In this document: piece after piece, positions 20,692 to 31,255 of the stretch | Numbering within the stretch: position 1 is the stretch's first letter | How the letters are laid out: the number at the start of each line of letters is the position of its first letter | Source of the DNA: Halomonas sp. 7T | GTDB lineage: Bacteria > Pseudomonadota > Gammaproteobacteria > Pseudomonadales > Halomonadaceae | Reading direction: 5' to 3' | Assembly (NCBI RefSeq): GCF_025643255.1 | Contig: NZ_CP087112.1 | Coordinates: 868,001 to 932,000 of the forward strand | DNA: 64,000 nt | Notes under the pieces: generated by a model | The model's input: the letters and a program-made list of their open reading frames with translations, nothing else | The model's database searches: none | Told to the model about the DNA's origin: nothing | Program-made: the position numbers and the translations under genes

Positions 20692-21351
20692 ATGCAGCAC
20701 ATGAATAAAGTACCTGCGCACTGGCTGTTTGTTTTAGTGATGGCGGTGGTGATGTGGTTACCGATGAGCGCCCTGGCTCAGTCTCAAACGCCCGAGGCGC
20801 TTGTTCGTGAAAATGTTAGCGCGTTCATGGCTGAGCTAAACGGTAATGAGGCGTACTTTGCAGATAATCTTGATGAGTTAAAGGCGTTAGTAAACGATAG
20901 TCTGGATGACGTTGCCGACTTTCGTTACATCGGTGCCAGCGTGATGGGAAGCTACTTTCGCAATGCAACGCCAGAGCAGCGTAGCCGCTTCGCTAACGTC
21001 TTTCGTCAAACATTGATTGATACCTACACCCGTGGGCTCGTGACGTTTGATTATGATGAGCTTCGCGTGCTGGATAATCAGCGCGGACAGCGTTACGACG
21101 ACCAAGCCAGCGTCGATATGGAAATCGTAGCGAACAACGGTCAAGTTTATCCGGTGAGCTATAGTCTTCGGCTTTCGGATGGCGAGTGGCGCGTGGTAAA
21201 CGTGATTGTGAATGGGATTAATCTAGGTTTAACGTTTCGCAACCAGTTTGATCAAGCCATGCGTGAGAACAATCGCGACTATGATGCGGTGATTCGTGGC
21301 TGGTCGCCTGAGATTGGGGTTGACGAGCTAGAGCAGGGGGGCGATGCGTGA
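20692..21351 (+). CDS. mlaC: Periplasmic phospholipid shuttle MlaC
   Basis: From the ATG at 20692 the protein has 219 residues. ACGAGG lies 8 bases before it, which favours this start over an in-frame GTG at 20683 or ATG at 20701. A signal peptide ends at about ALAQS; the MlaC/Ttg2D domain follows, with FRQTLIDTYTRGL and the DGEWRVVNVIVNGINLGLTF block. MlaC carries phospholipids between the MlaA-porin complex at the outer membrane and MlaFEDB. Confidence 0.94.
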   Translation: MQHMNKVPAHWLFVLVMAVVMWLPMSALAQSQTPEALVRENVSAFMAELNGNEAYFADNLDELKALVNDSLDDVADFRYIGASVMGSYFRNATPEQRSRFANVFRQTLIDTYTRGLVTFDYDELRVLDNQRGQRYDDQASVDMEIVANNGQVYPVSYSLRLSDGEWRVVNVIVNGINLGLTFRNQFDQAMRENNRDYDAVIRGWSPEIGVDELEQGGDA

Positions 21352-21686
21352 CGCTGCTACTGTCACAGTCGAGCGTTTCCCTGGAAGCGCGCGGACACAC
21401 GCTCAAGGTAAGTGGCGATGTGGATGTAAACGCAGCGGCCGAATTGGCCGCTGCCGGCGTTAAGTGGCTAAAAGCCAGTGGTTTGTTCGAGGCGGCCTTT
21501 GACTTTACAGATGTTTCCGTGGCCAGCAGTGTGGCGATTAGCGTTCTTTTTGAGTGGATGCGAACCTGTCACCGCCAGCAAATTACTATCGCCTCTATTT
21601 TGCTCTCAGCACCCCTCATGCGGCTAGCGTCACTCGCGGAGCTTGATGAGCTGATTGCTCACCCAGATACCGCGCTAAGCACATAG
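21348..21686 (+). CDS. mlaB: STAS-domain protein MlaB
   Basis: A 112-residue STAS-domain protein. The FDFTDVSVASSVAISVLFEWMR stretch corresponds to the STAS loop and helix with its conserved serine region. MlaB binds MlaF and is needed for assembly and activity of the ABC complex. It starts with GTG overlapping the mlaC stop by four bases. MlaB is small and poorly conserved, so its place at the end of mlaFEDC is important support. An 84-base gap precedes ibaG. Confidence 0.88.
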   Translation: MTLLLSQSSVSLEARGHTLKVSGDVDVNAAAELAAAGVKWLKASGLFEAAFDFTDVSVASSVAISVLFEWMRTCHRQQITIASILLSAPLMRLASLAELDELIAHPDTALST

Positions 21687-21770
21687 ACCAACATCGCCAA
21701 GCGTGCTGCTTTTCTTTATCATGTTTGCCAGTCTTCATTATTTAAATGACCCCAAGGAGTTTCCAGTCCC

Positions 21771-23296
<1,526 letters not shown>

Positions 23297-23324
23297 GCCA
23301 TGCTATTAACCATTGGCCTATACA

Positions 23325-23978
23325 ATGAGTAAGCAACTAATTTTAGCCCTTTCAAAAGGGCGTATTCTGGACGAGACGCTGCCGCTTTTAGCGGATGCGG
23401 GTATTACTCCTGCAGAAGATTTAGGTAAAAGTCGCAAGCTGCTGTTCGATACCAACTTGCCTGATGTAAAGCTCGTCGTCATTCGTGCAACCGACGTTCC
23501 TACCTACGTTCAACTCGGTGCGGCTGATTTAGGCGTTGCAGGCAAGGATGTGCTGCTAGAGCACGGCGCGGAAGGGCTTTATGAGCCGCTAGATCTTGAT
23601 ATTGCGCGATGTAAGTTAATGACCGCCGGCGTGACGGGAGAATTCCCTGCCCGTGCCCGCCGCCGAGTAGCCACCAAATTTGTCAACGTGGCGCGCCGCT
23701 ATTACGCGGAGCAGGGTATACAGGCAGAAGTCATCAAGCTGTATGGCGCGATGGAGTTGGCACCGCTGATGAACTTAGCGGATGAAATCGTTGATATTGT
23801 TGATACGGGAAATACGCTGCGTGCTAACGGTATGGAGCCTCGTGAATTGATTGCCCATATCAGCACGCGGCTAGTGGTTAACAAAGCGTCCATGACCATG
23901 AAGCATGACCGAATTAAGCCCTTGTTGGCTCGTTTGGACAGTGCGGTTAAGCAACGCCAGTCCCAGTTGATTGAATGA
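23325..23978 (+). CDS. hisG: ATP phosphoribosyltransferase, short form (HisG)
   Basis: A 217-residue catalytic subunit with [16 protein letters not shown] at the start and the PRPP-binding loop [19 protein letters not shown]. The long form has about 300 residues with a C-terminal regulatory domain, which is absent here. Short HisG needs the HisZ subunit, not encoded in this window. HisG catalyses the first step of histidine synthesis. I chose ATG 23325 over the upstream in-frame codon at 23313. It has no clear ribosome binding site, suggesting coupling to murA. Confidence 0.95.
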   Translation: MSKQLILALSKGRILDETLPLLADAGITPAEDLGKSRKLLFDTNLPDVKLVVIRATDVPTYVQLGAADLGVAGKDVLLEHGAEGLYEPLDLDIARCKLMTAGVTGEFPARARRRVATKFVNVARRYYAEQGIQAEVIKLYGAMELAPLMNLADEIVDIVDTGNTLRANGMEPRELIAHISTRLVVNKASMTMKHDRIKPLLARLDSAVKQRQSQLIE

Positions 23979-23991
23979 CGCGAGGTTCCTC

Positions 23992-25308
23992 ATGAGCGAT
24001 AAGTCCAAAGCCACCATAGCCCGCCTCTCAACGGTCGATCCGGCGTTTCACCAACGTCTTGACGCACTGTTGGACTGGGAGGGCGTGTCTGATAAAGCAG
24101 TGCAAGCGCGGGTTGAGGAGATATTAGCCGATGTGAAACAACGCGGTGACGCGGCGGTTATTGAGACCACAAATCGTTTTGATCGGATGAATGTGCAGCA
24201 TATCGATCAGCTTCGTGTCTCTGCCAAGCAGCTAAAGGCGGCGTTTGATGGGTTACCTGACCAGCAGCGAGATGCACTAGCCGTCGCTGCTGAACGAATC
24301 AAGTGTTATCACGAGCGGCAAAAGCCTAGCTCTTGGCAATATGAAGAAGCTGATGGCACGGTGCTGGGTCAAAAAGTAACGCCCCTAGACCGTGCAGGCA
24401 TTTATGTACCTGGCGGTAAAGCGGCTTATCCCTCCTCGGTCTTGATGAATGCGATTCCTGCCCATGTGGCGGGGGTGCGCGAGATTGTCATGGTCGTGCC
24501 AACGCCAGATGGCGTGTTAAACAACCTGGTATTGGCCGCCGCCCACCTCGCAGGTGTCGATCACGTCTTCACCATTGGTGGTGCTCAGGCGGTGGCTGCG
24601 CTTGCTTATGGCACGCAAAGCGTTCCGCGCGTAGATAAAATTGTCGGCCCTGGCAATATTTACGTCGCAACGGCTAAGCGTGCGGTCTTTGGGCAGGTCG
24701 GTATTGATATGATTGCTGGTCCTTCGGAAATTATGGTGGTTTCTGATGGCAAGACCGATCCTGAGTGGCTGGCGATGGATTTGTTTTCCCAGGCGGAGCA
24801 CGACGAGGACGCGCAGTCTATCTTGGTGAGCTGGGACGCTGAGCACCTGTATGCGGTGGAAGCCGCTATTGAACGTCTGCTGCCTACGCTTGAGAGAGAA
24901 GATATCGTTCGCGCGTCGCTAAGCCGTCGTGGAGCGCTAGTACTCTGCCAAGATCAAGCTGAAGCCGTCGAGATGATTAACCGTATCGCGCCAGAGCACC
25001 TTGAACTATCGGTAGCATCGCCGGAAACTTGGCTAGATGAGATTCGCCATGCGGGCGCGATTTTCATGGGTCGCTATACTGCAGAGGCATTGGGTGACTA
25101 TTGTGCTGGCCCTAATCACGTGTTGCCTACGTCGGGCACTGCACGCTTTTCATCGCCATTGGGTGTGTACGATTTTCAAAAGCGCTCTTCAATTATCCAC
25201 TGTTCTGCCCAGGGAGCATCGGAGCTAGGTAAGGTAGCGTCGGTGTTGGCACGGGGAGAGTCCCTGACCGCTCATGCGCGGTCAGCGGAGTATCGTATTC
25301 TAGACTAG
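23992..25308 (+). CDS. hisD: Histidinol dehydrogenase
   Basis: A 438-residue enzyme from ATG 23992, with GCGAGG 6 bases upstream; a TTG seven codons earlier is less likely. The family motifs [41 protein letters not shown] and QAEHDED are present, along with the PEHLEL block that carries the catalytic base region. HisD oxidises histidinol to histidine in two NAD-dependent steps using zinc. It follows hisG by 13 bases. hisC, which often follows in pseudomonads, is not here. Confidence 0.97.
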   Translation: MSDKSKATIARLSTVDPAFHQRLDALLDWEGVSDKAVQARVEEILADVKQRGDAAVIETTNRFDRMNVQHIDQLRVSAKQLKAAFDGLPDQQRDALAVAAERIKCYHERQKPSSWQYEEADGTVLGQKVTPLDRAGIYVPGGKAAYPSSVLMNAIPAHVAGVREIVMVVPTPDGVLNNLVLAAAHLAGVDHVFTIGGAQAVAALAYGTQSVPRVDKIVGPGNIYVATAKRAVFGQVGIDMIAGPSEIMVVSDGKTDPEWLAMDLFSQAEHDEDAQSILVSWDAEHLYAVEAAIERLLPTLEREDIVRASLSRRGALVLCQDQAEAVEMINRIAPEHLELSVASPETWLDEIRHAGAIFMGRYTAEALGDYCAGPNHVLPTSGTARFSSPLGVYDFQKRSSIIHCSAQGASELGKVASVLARGESLTAHARSAEYRILD

Positions 25309-25322
25309 TAGCGCACGCATGT

Positions 25323-25357
25323 AGCGCCAGGGCCAGCTCAGGAGCCGCTCTGGCGCT
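25323..25357. repeat. Inverted repeat between convergent hisD and degS
   Basis: Eight-base arms AGCGCCAG and CTGGCGCT enclose a 19-base spacer. It lies just past the hisD stop and overlaps the last codons of the opposing degS-like gene. It may slow or end transcription of the his genes, but there is no T-run on either side, so calling it a terminator would be guesswork. Confidence 0.35.
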
Positions 25358-26582
25358 CGCTTAACGTGGCATTATCAGGTACCGGCCGTTCGCCTACTTC
25401 CAGCGTCATCTCCATGACTTCACCGCTACGAACGATAGTTAGTGGCAGTGAAGTGCCAGGTGGAATTGAGGCAATATCGCTCATTGTGGCGCGTGCATCC
25501 AAGATTGCTTGACCATCAATTGAGAGTAGTACGTCGCCAGGTTGTAAGCCTGCTTTTGCTGCGGGCCCTCTGTTGACGACCCCGGCTACGATGACGCCTT
25601 GAGGCGTCCGTAAACCAAACGATGCCGCAAGTTCACGAGAAAGTGCCTGAGCTTCAATTCCTAACCAGCCGCGAATAACGCGCCCCTGTGTTACTAGCTC
25701 GTTAAGAATGCTATGCGCTAGATTGGCTGGAATCGCAAAGCCTATCCCCTGAGACCCTCCCGAGCGAGAGAAGATCGCCGTATTAATGCCGACTAACGCG
25801 CCATCGGGGTTCACTAGAGCGCCGCCAGAGTTGCCGGGATTAATGGCGGCATCGGTTTGAATAAAGTCTTCGTAGGCATTTAGTCCGAGATGGCTTCGTC
25901 CCGTGGCGCTAATAATGCCCATGGTGACGGTTTGTCCGACGCCAAACGGATTGCCGATGGCTAGCGCTACATCGCCGACGGCAACATTCTCAGAGTTGGT
26001 TAGCTCAATAACGGGTAGGTTGTCGAGGTTAATGCGCAGAACCGCCAGATCGCTTTCTGGGTCGGTACCGACAACCTCAGCCAGGGTTTCACGACCATCA
26101 CGGAGGGCCACTTGAATTTGGTCGGCACCATTAATGACGTGATGGTTCGTCAGTACGTAGCCATCCTGGCTGACAATGACGCCAGATCCCAGGCTGGAAA
26201 GCATACGTTGATGAGTCGTTGCGTCATCTCCGCTGAAAAATTGCTGAAAAAAGGGGTCTGACATGAGTGGGTGTTGGTCGCGCTCAACAATGCGAGATGA
26301 ATAGATGTTAACGACCGCAGGGGCTGCTTGATTAACAGCATTTGAGTAACTTGCGGGACCCTGGTTGCGAGCCAATGGCTCGGCCTGACGTATTTCCGGT
26401 GGCGGTCGATGGGTGGGTTGCTCGCTGCTGGTAGAGACCAGTGAAGGCGGCGTCTCCACAGATGTGGTTGGTGCCTGCTGAAAGGGATTGGGAAGTTTTT
26501 CAGGAAAAGCTAATAGTGCCAGAGCGGCCAGTAGCAACCCGGTCATGATTGGCCATAAATAGGGCAGCACAAAACGGTGCAT
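25338..26582 (-). CDS. degS: DegS/AlgW-type membrane-anchored serine protease
   Basis: A 414-residue HtrA-family protein: one N-terminal membrane anchor (about residues 8-26), a Pro/Ser-rich linker to about 75, a trypsin-like domain with catalytic H148 (TNHHV), D178 (ESDLAV) and S252 (GNSGGA), and one PDZ domain at about 290-390. One PDZ plus an uncleaved anchor fits DegS/AlgW rather than DegP. These proteases sense misfolded porins and cut the anti-sigma factor RseA/MucA. The linker is longer than in E. coli DegS (355 residues). Its place after hisD recalls algW in Pseudomonas. Confidence 0.9.
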   Translation of the reverse strand: MHRFVLPYLWPIMTGLLLAALALLAFPEKLPNPFQQAPTTSVETPPSLVSTSSEQPTHRPPPEIRQAEPLARNQGPASYSNAVNQAAPAVVNIYSSRIVERDQHPLMSDPFFQQFFSGDDATTHQRMLSSLGSGVIVSQDGYVLTNHHVINGADQIQVALRDGRETLAEVVGTDPESDLAVLRINLDNLPVIELTNSENVAVGDVALAIGNPFGVGQTVTMGIISATGRSHLGLNAYEDFIQTDAAINPGNSGGALVNPDGALVGINTAIFSRSGGSQGIGFAIPANLAHSILNELVTQGRVIRGWLGIEAQALSRELAASFGLRTPQGVIVAGVVNRGPAAKAGLQPGDVLLSIDGQAILDARATMSDIASIPPGTSLPLTIVRSGEVMEMTLEVGERPVPDNATLSERQSGS

Positions 26583-26720
26583 GCGTAAATTCCTCAGCGG
26601 GTGGCAGTCTTAATAGTCGCGAGGTTCGCGTAAGGGCGAAGCGAGTTTTACAATAGGCACATGGTAACACTTAATTGCTTAGTTCCTTAGGGCAGCTAAT
26701 AAATCAGTCAAGGAGTCAGT

Positions 26721-27482
26721 GTGATTCATCGTGACCAGTTAGTGGCGGCATGTGATCATCAATTACAGTCTGTACAGTTTAAAGATTATACCGTTAATGG
26801 GCTTCAGGTTCAGGGTCGAGAAACCATTAAGCGTGTTATGTCTGGGGTAACGGCTTGCCAATCGCTTTTAGATGAAGCGGTGGTTTGGCAGGCTGATTTA
26901 GTGCTGGTGCACCATGGTTACTTCTGGAAAAACGAGCCAGTGGCTATTACAGGAATGAAGCAGAAGCGCATAAAAACGCTGTTAGATAACGACATTAATT
27001 TATTGGCTTACCACTTGCCGCTTGATGCTCATGCGGAGCTGGGGAATAACGCAGAGTTGGCTAGGCATTTGGGTTGGAAAGTAGAGGGATGCTTGGATGG
27101 TAGGCTAGGTGAAGGCCTGCTGTGGATAGGGCGTGTGTCAGAGCCTCAATCGCTTCAGGGGTTGGCGCAGCAAATAGCAGGTGTGCTAGGCCGTGACCCG
27201 TTAGTCATCGAAGCGCCTAAAGTAGGCGAAGTAGATAAGATTGCGTGGTGTACAGGCGGTGCCCAAGATATGATTTCCGCAGCCTTTGAGGGAGGGGCGC
27301 AAGCTTTTGTATCAGGCGAGATATCCGAGCGTACCACTCACCTCGCCCGGGAGATGGGTATTCACTATATTGCGGCGGGTCATCATGCGACTGAGCGTTA
27401 CGGAGTGCAGGCGCTTGGCGAATGGCTGGCCAGTGAGTATGGAGTGGAGCATCGCTTTGTGGATATTGATAACCCAGCGTAA
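26721..27482 (+). CDS. Nif3-like dinuclear metal-centre protein (YbgI family)
   Basis: A 253-residue member of the Nif3/DUF34 family. Metal ligands are visible as the HHGYFW motif (residues near 65), YHLPLDAH near 98 and AGHHATERYG near the C-terminus. YbgI forms a hexameric toroid with two metals per subunit. A GTP cyclohydrolase-like or nucleotide-related role has been proposed, but the biochemical function is not settled. It starts with GTG behind AGGAG. It is a single gene, divergent from degS and convergent with zapG. Confidence 0.9.
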   Translation: MIHRDQLVAACDHQLQSVQFKDYTVNGLQVQGRETIKRVMSGVTACQSLLDEAVVWQADLVLVHHGYFWKNEPVAITGMKQKRIKTLLDNDINLLAYHLPLDAHAELGNNAELARHLGWKVEGCLDGRLGEGLLWIGRVSEPQSLQGLAQQIAGVLGRDPLVIEAPKVGEVDKIAWCTGGAQDMISAAFEGGAQAFVSGEISERTTHLAREMGIHYIAAGHHATERYGVQALGEWLASEYGVEHRFVDIDNPA

Positions 27483-27522
27483 TCCACTGCGTGAGCCGTT
27501 AGGTGTTCAATGGGTCATGCAT

Positions 27523-27560
27523 AAAAATGGCAGTAACAACAAGCTGTTACTGCCGTTAAA
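27523..27560 (-). terminator. Rho-independent terminator of zapG
   Basis: A perfect 10-base stem (GGCAGTAACA / TGTTACTGCC at 27529-27554) with a 6-base loop. Read on the minus strand, the stem is followed by ATTTTTAT, so it mainly ends the zapG transcript. It lies between the convergent nif3-like gene and zapG and may also serve nif3 less efficiently. Confidence 0.75.
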
Positions 27561-27590
27561 CGTTAAAACACTTGTTCGTAAAGGGTGTGA

Positions 27591-28046
27591 CTAATAGCGC
27601 GGAGGCTGTGGGGCTGAGGTCGCCTGCTCGCTAACGCTCTCTTTTAAGCCAAAGTCTTCAGACAGGGTGCCGCTCTTGCCGTCCGCGTAGTCTCTGGGCA
27701 TAGCCAGTGTTTCATCAATATCTGCAGTGTTTGGTGTTGATACGCCAGCTGCCAGTAGGTCGTTGGGTGCTTTGTCTAGCTTCCACCGTGTTGCGTCTTC
27801 TTCAAGCTGTTGCTCCAGCAAATCGGTTTCGGCACGAATGTTTGCCAGGCGCTGACGAACATCCAAACTCAGTCCACCCATGGCCTTCTTAAGTTCTGCG
27901 ATGTGGTGTTCGCGCTCTAGTAGCGTTTGCCGGAGCGCAGCACGTTGGCGTTCGCCTTTGCTGAACAGACGATAAACAATCATGCCGATCAGAAAACCAA
28001 CGACGATGCCAATAATTGCAAAGGTAAATGGCGAGCTTGCTTCCAC
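27591..28046 (-). CDS. zapG: ZapG (YhcB, DUF1043) envelope/division protein
   Basis: From a GTG at 28046 the protein has 151 residues: one membrane span right at the start (FTFAIIGIVVGFLIGMIVYR), then a coiled coil of about 90 residues and an acidic, Pro-rich tail. The GTG has CAGGGAGA 6 bases upstream. The longer frame to 28109 would put a basic, Cys/Trp-rich stretch before the anchor and is unlikely. YhcB/ZapG in E. coli links division, wall and LPS synthesis. It is divergent from zapE, as yhcB is next to zapE (yhcM) and degS in E. coli. Confidence 0.9.
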   Translation of the reverse strand: MEASSPFTFAIIGIVVGFLIGMIVYRLFSKGERQRAALRQTLLEREHHIAELKKAMGGLSLDVRQRLANIRAETDLLEQQLEEDATRWKLDKAPNDLLAAGVSTPNTADIDETLAMPRDYADGKSGTLSEDFGLKESVSEQATSAPQPPRY

Positions 28047-28257
28047 GATGTTCTCCCTGAAAGTTGAGTTGCACCACCTTGGTGTGCGGCGGGTGCACCA
28101 ACGAAACAAAGCCCATTATAGGCGTCTGCGTGGCGGTTAGGTCAATCGGCTCATGCGCTTAGCAGGCGAGCAGCGTATAATTAGCCTTTTTTGTCATTAG
28201 AATATGCCCGAGCGAGGGTGTATGGGTTAACGCTAAACGCTGAAGGAGGCGAAACAG

Positions 28258-29439
28258 ATGCCATCATCATCTGGACAGCAGATATCGGGTCAAGCTCGGC
28301 GACAAACGCCGATGGAGCGTTATCGCGCTGACTTAACCCGCGATGACTTCCAGTACGATCCGGCACAGGAGGCAGCTGTTAAGCACCTTCAGCGGCTTTA
28401 CGATGAGCTGGTGGCGGCACCTGCCAAAGCGCCTAAAGCGATGGTGGTAAATAGAGGCCTCAAAGCTAAAGTGGCTGGGTTGATGGGCAAGAAGAAATCG
28501 CCCAGTGAGCCGCTATTACCAGCGGTGCGTGGCCTCTATTTCTGGGGGGGAGTGGGGCGTGGAAAAACCTATTTAGTCGATACGTTTTACGAAGCGTTGC
28601 CGTTCCCCGAAAAAATGCGAACGCATTTTCATCGTTTCATGCAGCGTGTGCATAATGAATTGACCCATTATCGCGGCGAAAAAAATCCGCTAACGTTGAT
28701 TGCCGGTAAGTTTGCAGCTGAAGCGCGTGTAATTTGCTTTGACGAGTTTTTTGTCAAAGACATTACCGATGCCATGATTCTAGCTAATTTATTGGAAGCG
28801 CTCTTCGAGCGCGGCGTGGTGTTAGTGGCAACCTCGAATATTGTCCCGGATGACCTCTATAAAGATGGTTTGCAGCGGGCGCGGTTTATGCCGGCTATTG
28901 ATCTGGTGAATCGGCATTGTGAAGTAGTCAACGTGGATTCAGGAATTGATTATCGCTTGCGTGCCCTTGAGCGGGCTGAAATTTTTCATGCGCCCTTGGA
29001 TGATGCTGCTGAGAAAGAGTTGGCGCGCAGTTTTAGAGAGATTGCCGGCCAGCCAGGGGAAGAGGAAGCGCCGCTTGAGGTGAATCATCGGGTGCTTAAA
29101 ACGCGTCGGCTGCATGAAGATGTTGTGTGGTTCGAGTTTGTTGAGCTGTGTGATGGGCCACGCAGTCAAAACGATTACATCGAACTGGCTCGTGAGTTTC
29201 ACACGGTGCTTGTCGCTAATGTGCCCCGTATGGATGGCAAGTCAGATGATCAAGCGCGGCGCTTTATCAATATGGTAGACGAGTTTTACGATCGTGGTGT
29301 GAAGCTGTTGATGTCCGCAGAAGTGCCGGTGGAGTCGCTTTACAGTGGTGGCAAGCTGACGTTTGAATTTCAGCGTACCTTATCTCGTCTGCAGGAAATG
29401 CAGTCTCGCGAGTACTTAGCGCTGGCCCATAAGCCATAG
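28258..29439 (+). CDS. zapE: Cell division ATPase ZapE (AFG1 family)
   Basis: A 393-residue AAA+ protein with Walker A GGVGRGKTYL, a FHRFMQRVH motif after it, Walker B VICFDEFFVKDITDAMIL and sensor 1 ATSNIVPDDLY. It is close in length to E. coli ZapE (375). A basic insertion near residues 70-85 (KAKVAGLMGKKKSP) makes up part of the difference. ZapE binds FtsZ and affects Z-ring stability at constriction. A strong AAGGAGG site precedes the ATG. rplM-rpsI follow, as in E. coli. Confidence 0.95.
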   Translation: MPSSSGQQISGQARRQTPMERYRADLTRDDFQYDPAQEAAVKHLQRLYDELVAAPAKAPKAMVVNRGLKAKVAGLMGKKKSPSEPLLPAVRGLYFWGGVGRGKTYLVDTFYEALPFPEKMRTHFHRFMQRVHNELTHYRGEKNPLTLIAGKFAAEARVICFDEFFVKDITDAMILANLLEALFERGVVLVATSNIVPDDLYKDGLQRARFMPAIDLVNRHCEVVNVDSGIDYRLRALERAEIFHAPLDDAAEKELARSFREIAGQPGEEEAPLEVNHRVLKTRRLHEDVVWFEFVELCDGPRSQNDYIELAREFHTVLVANVPRMDGKSDDQARRFINMVDEFYDRGVKLLMSAEVPVESLYSGGKLTFEFQRTLSRLQEMQSREYLALAHKP

Positions 29440-29473
29440 GCGAGGGCGTGTGTTAAAAAAAGTAGCAGAGCAC

Positions 29474-29502
29474 TTAACTTGGGCGCATGCTTAATGTAGA
29501 AT
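29474..29502 (+). promoter_or_regulatory. Probable sigma-70 promoter of rplM-rpsI
   Basis: TTAACT (-35, 29474-29479) and TAGAAT (-10, 29497-29502) are separated by 17 bases, upstream of the ribosomal protein genes. The -10 matches the consensus at five of six bases and the -35 at four of six. Transcription would start near 29509 and give a leader of about 105 bases. Confidence 0.6.
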
Positions 29503-29614
29503 GCCGCCTCGCTACATGTTGTCAGCATTAGTTGGCAACCAAAAAAAATAGGGATGGTGCTTCGCCGCGTAGCGGTGTTTGTCGCCCCACACACTTAATC
29601 TGGTGATTTCATCC
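29503..29614 (+). promoter_or_regulatory. rplM mRNA leader with short hairpin
   Basis: The predicted leader contains an A-run at 29541-29549 and a small hairpin with arms CGCCGC (29563-29568) and GCGGTG (29572-29577). In E. coli, L13 represses its own rplM-rpsI mRNA through the leader. Whether this hairpin acts the same way is not shown by sequence alone. Confidence 0.35.
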
Positions 29615-30043
29615 ATGAAGACGTTCAGTGCTAAGCCGCAGTCCGTCCAGCGCGACTGGTATGTTGTCGACGCTACGGACAAAACGCTCGGTCGTCTGGC
29701 AACCGAGATTGCTCGCCGCCTGCGTGGCAAGCATAAGCCCGAATTTACCCCTCACGTTGATACCGGCGACTACATCGTTGTTATCAATGCCGAGAAAGTC
29801 CAAGTGACCGGCAACAAGGCGAAGGCTAAAACCTACTACCGCCATACTGGTTATCCGGGCGGTCTGCGTTCCATGACGTTTGACAAAATGCTTGATCATG
29901 CGCCTGAGCGTATCATTGAGTTTGCTGTTAAAGGCATGTTGCCGAAAGGCCCGTTAGGTCGCGCCATGTACTCCAAGTTAAAAGTGTACGCCGGTGCCGA
30001 GCATCCGCATGCTGCCCAACAGCCGCTTGAACTGAACATCTGA
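29615..30043 (+). CDS. rplM: Large ribosomal subunit protein uL13
   Basis: A 142-residue L13, identical in length to E. coli. It has the MKTFSAKP start, [28 protein letters not shown] and the [10 protein letters not shown] motif. I place the start at ATG 29615; the open frame to 29579 lies in the leader. L13 is one of the first proteins to assemble on 23S rRNA. rpsI follows 13 bases later, the universal rplM-rpsI pair. Confidence 0.98.
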   Translation: MKTFSAKPQSVQRDWYVVDATDKTLGRLATEIARRLRGKHKPEFTPHVDTGDYIVVINAEKVQVTGNKAKAKTYYRHTGYPGGLRSMTFDKMLDHAPERIIEFAVKGMLPKGPLGRAMYSKLKVYAGAEHPHAAQQPLELNI

Positions 30044-30056
30044 GGAAATCTTCGCC

Positions 30057-30446
30057 ATGACACAGCAGTATTACGGTACCGGGCGCCGCAAGACTTCCAC
30101 CGCTCGCGTGTTTATGAAGCCGGGCTCTGGCAAAATTACTGTCAACAGCCAGGATCTCGATCTCTATTTCGGTCGCGTTACAGGTCGCATGGTTGTCCGC
30201 CAGCCGCTTGAGTTGACTGAGACACTTAACCAATTCGACATCGTTGTGACGGTGGCCGGTGGTGGTAACTCCTCACAAGCAGGTGCTATCCGTCACGGTA
30301 TCACTCGTGCATTGATGAATTACAACGAAGACCTGCGTCCCACGTTGCGTGCTGCTGGCTACGTAACCCGTGATGCGCGTCAAGTTGAGCGTAAGAAAGT
30401 CGGCCTGCGTAAAGCGCGTCGTCGTCCGCAGTTCTCTAAGCGTTAA
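30057..30446 (+). CDS. rpsI: Small ribosomal subunit protein uS9
   Basis: A 129-residue S9 with the typical [15 protein letters not shown] start and the [15 protein letters not shown]-terminal tail, whose last arginine-lysine end reaches toward the P-site tRNA. TGAGGAA lies upstream of the ATG. It is the second gene of the rplM operon, and a strong terminator follows 17 bases after its stop. Confidence 0.98.
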   Translation: MTQQYYGTGRRKTSTARVFMKPGSGKITVNSQDLDLYFGRVTGRMVVRQPLELTETLNQFDIVVTVAGGGNSSQAGAIRHGITRALMNYNEDLRPTLRAAGYVTRDARQVERKKVGLRKARRRPQFSKR

Positions 30447-30463
30447 TTTTCACGCTATGCGGC

Positions 30464-30497
30464 AAAAACGCCCAGGTCGTCGACCTGGGCGTTTTTT
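30464..30497 (+). terminator. Rho-independent terminator after rpsI
   Basis: Arms ACGCCCAGGTCG and CGACCTGGGCGT form a long G+C-rich stem (the innermost pairs open to make a loop), followed by a T6 run and preceded by an A5 run. It closes the rplM-rpsI operon and separates it from petABC. Confidence 0.92.
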
Positions 30498-30602
30498 ATT
30501 GAAAAAACATAATATTATAAAGCTCCTACCACCATGGTCACGGGTGGTTGTTCTTGTGTCGAGCGCTTTGTTTTTTTAACATAGAGCGTATTTGATATTC
30601 GT

Positions 30603-30625
30603 CGTCGCAAGACGCCTTTGCGACG
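30603..30625 (+). repeat. Inverted repeat upstream of petA
   Basis: Perfect 8-base arms CGTCGCAA and TTGCGACG around a 7-base loop, 30 bases before the petA start. It can form a hairpin in the petA leader or act as an operator. No T-run follows it. Confidence 0.45.
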
Positions 30626-30655
30626 GAACGGGTAAGCTGATGGGAGAAACCAGAA

Positions 30656-31255
30656 ATGGCAGATAACGGCGTAAACAAAGGTCGGCGCCGTTTCCTCGTA
30701 GGCGCCACCTCCGTTGTTGGGGCGGTGGGTGCTGTCGGGGTTGCGGTCCCCTTTGTGGCTTCTTGGCAGCCTAGTGCCAAGGCAAGAGCGGCAGGCGCGC
30801 CAGTCCAAGCGGATATATCGAAGCTTGAGCCTGGTCAGCGCATGACCGTAGAGTGGCGCGGTCGTCCGGTGTGGATTATTAATCGTACACCCGAAATGAT
30901 CGAGCGGACTGAGGCGCTAGACGCAAGCACGCTTGCAGATCCTGAGTCTGAAGTGCCACAGCAGCCAGCATATATTCAAGGCGGTCTGCGTTCTATTAGG
31001 CCAGAGATAGGGGTGTTGATCGGCATTTGTACGCATTTGGGGTGCTCGCCACTGTACCGGCCTGAGCCAAATGCTGAAGGGGTGGGCGTGAGCAACTGGC
31101 CGGGTGGTTTTTTCTGTCCATGCCACGGTTCCCGCTTTGATTTGGCTGGCCGCGTGTACACTAACGTCCCTGCGCCGACTAACCTTGAAGTGCCGCCCTA
31201 CCGTTTCGAAAGCGATGATATCATCGTAGTGGGCGAAGACGAGGAGGCTGCATAA
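30656..31255 (+). CDS. petA: Ubiquinol-cytochrome c reductase iron-sulfur (Rieske) subunit
   Basis: A 199-residue Rieske protein with an N-terminal twin-arginine-like signal anchor (KGRRRFLVGATSVVG, residues 8-22 and on). The [2Fe-2S] ligands are C125 and H127 in CTHLGC and C154 and H157 in CPCHGS; C130 and C156 form the usual disulfide. It takes electrons from quinol at the Qo site and swings to cytochrome c1. GGGAG precedes the ATG. It overlaps petB by one base and heads petABC. Confidence 0.97.
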   Translation: MADNGVNKGRRRFLVGATSVVGAVGAVGVAVPFVASWQPSAKARAAGAPVQADISKLEPGQRMTVEWRGRPVWIINRTPEMIERTEALDASTLADPESEVPQQPAYIQGGLRSIRPEIGVLIGICTHLGCSPLYRPEPNAEGVGVSNWPGGFFCPCHGSRFDLAGRVYTNVPAPTNLEVPPYRFESDDIIVVGEDEEAA

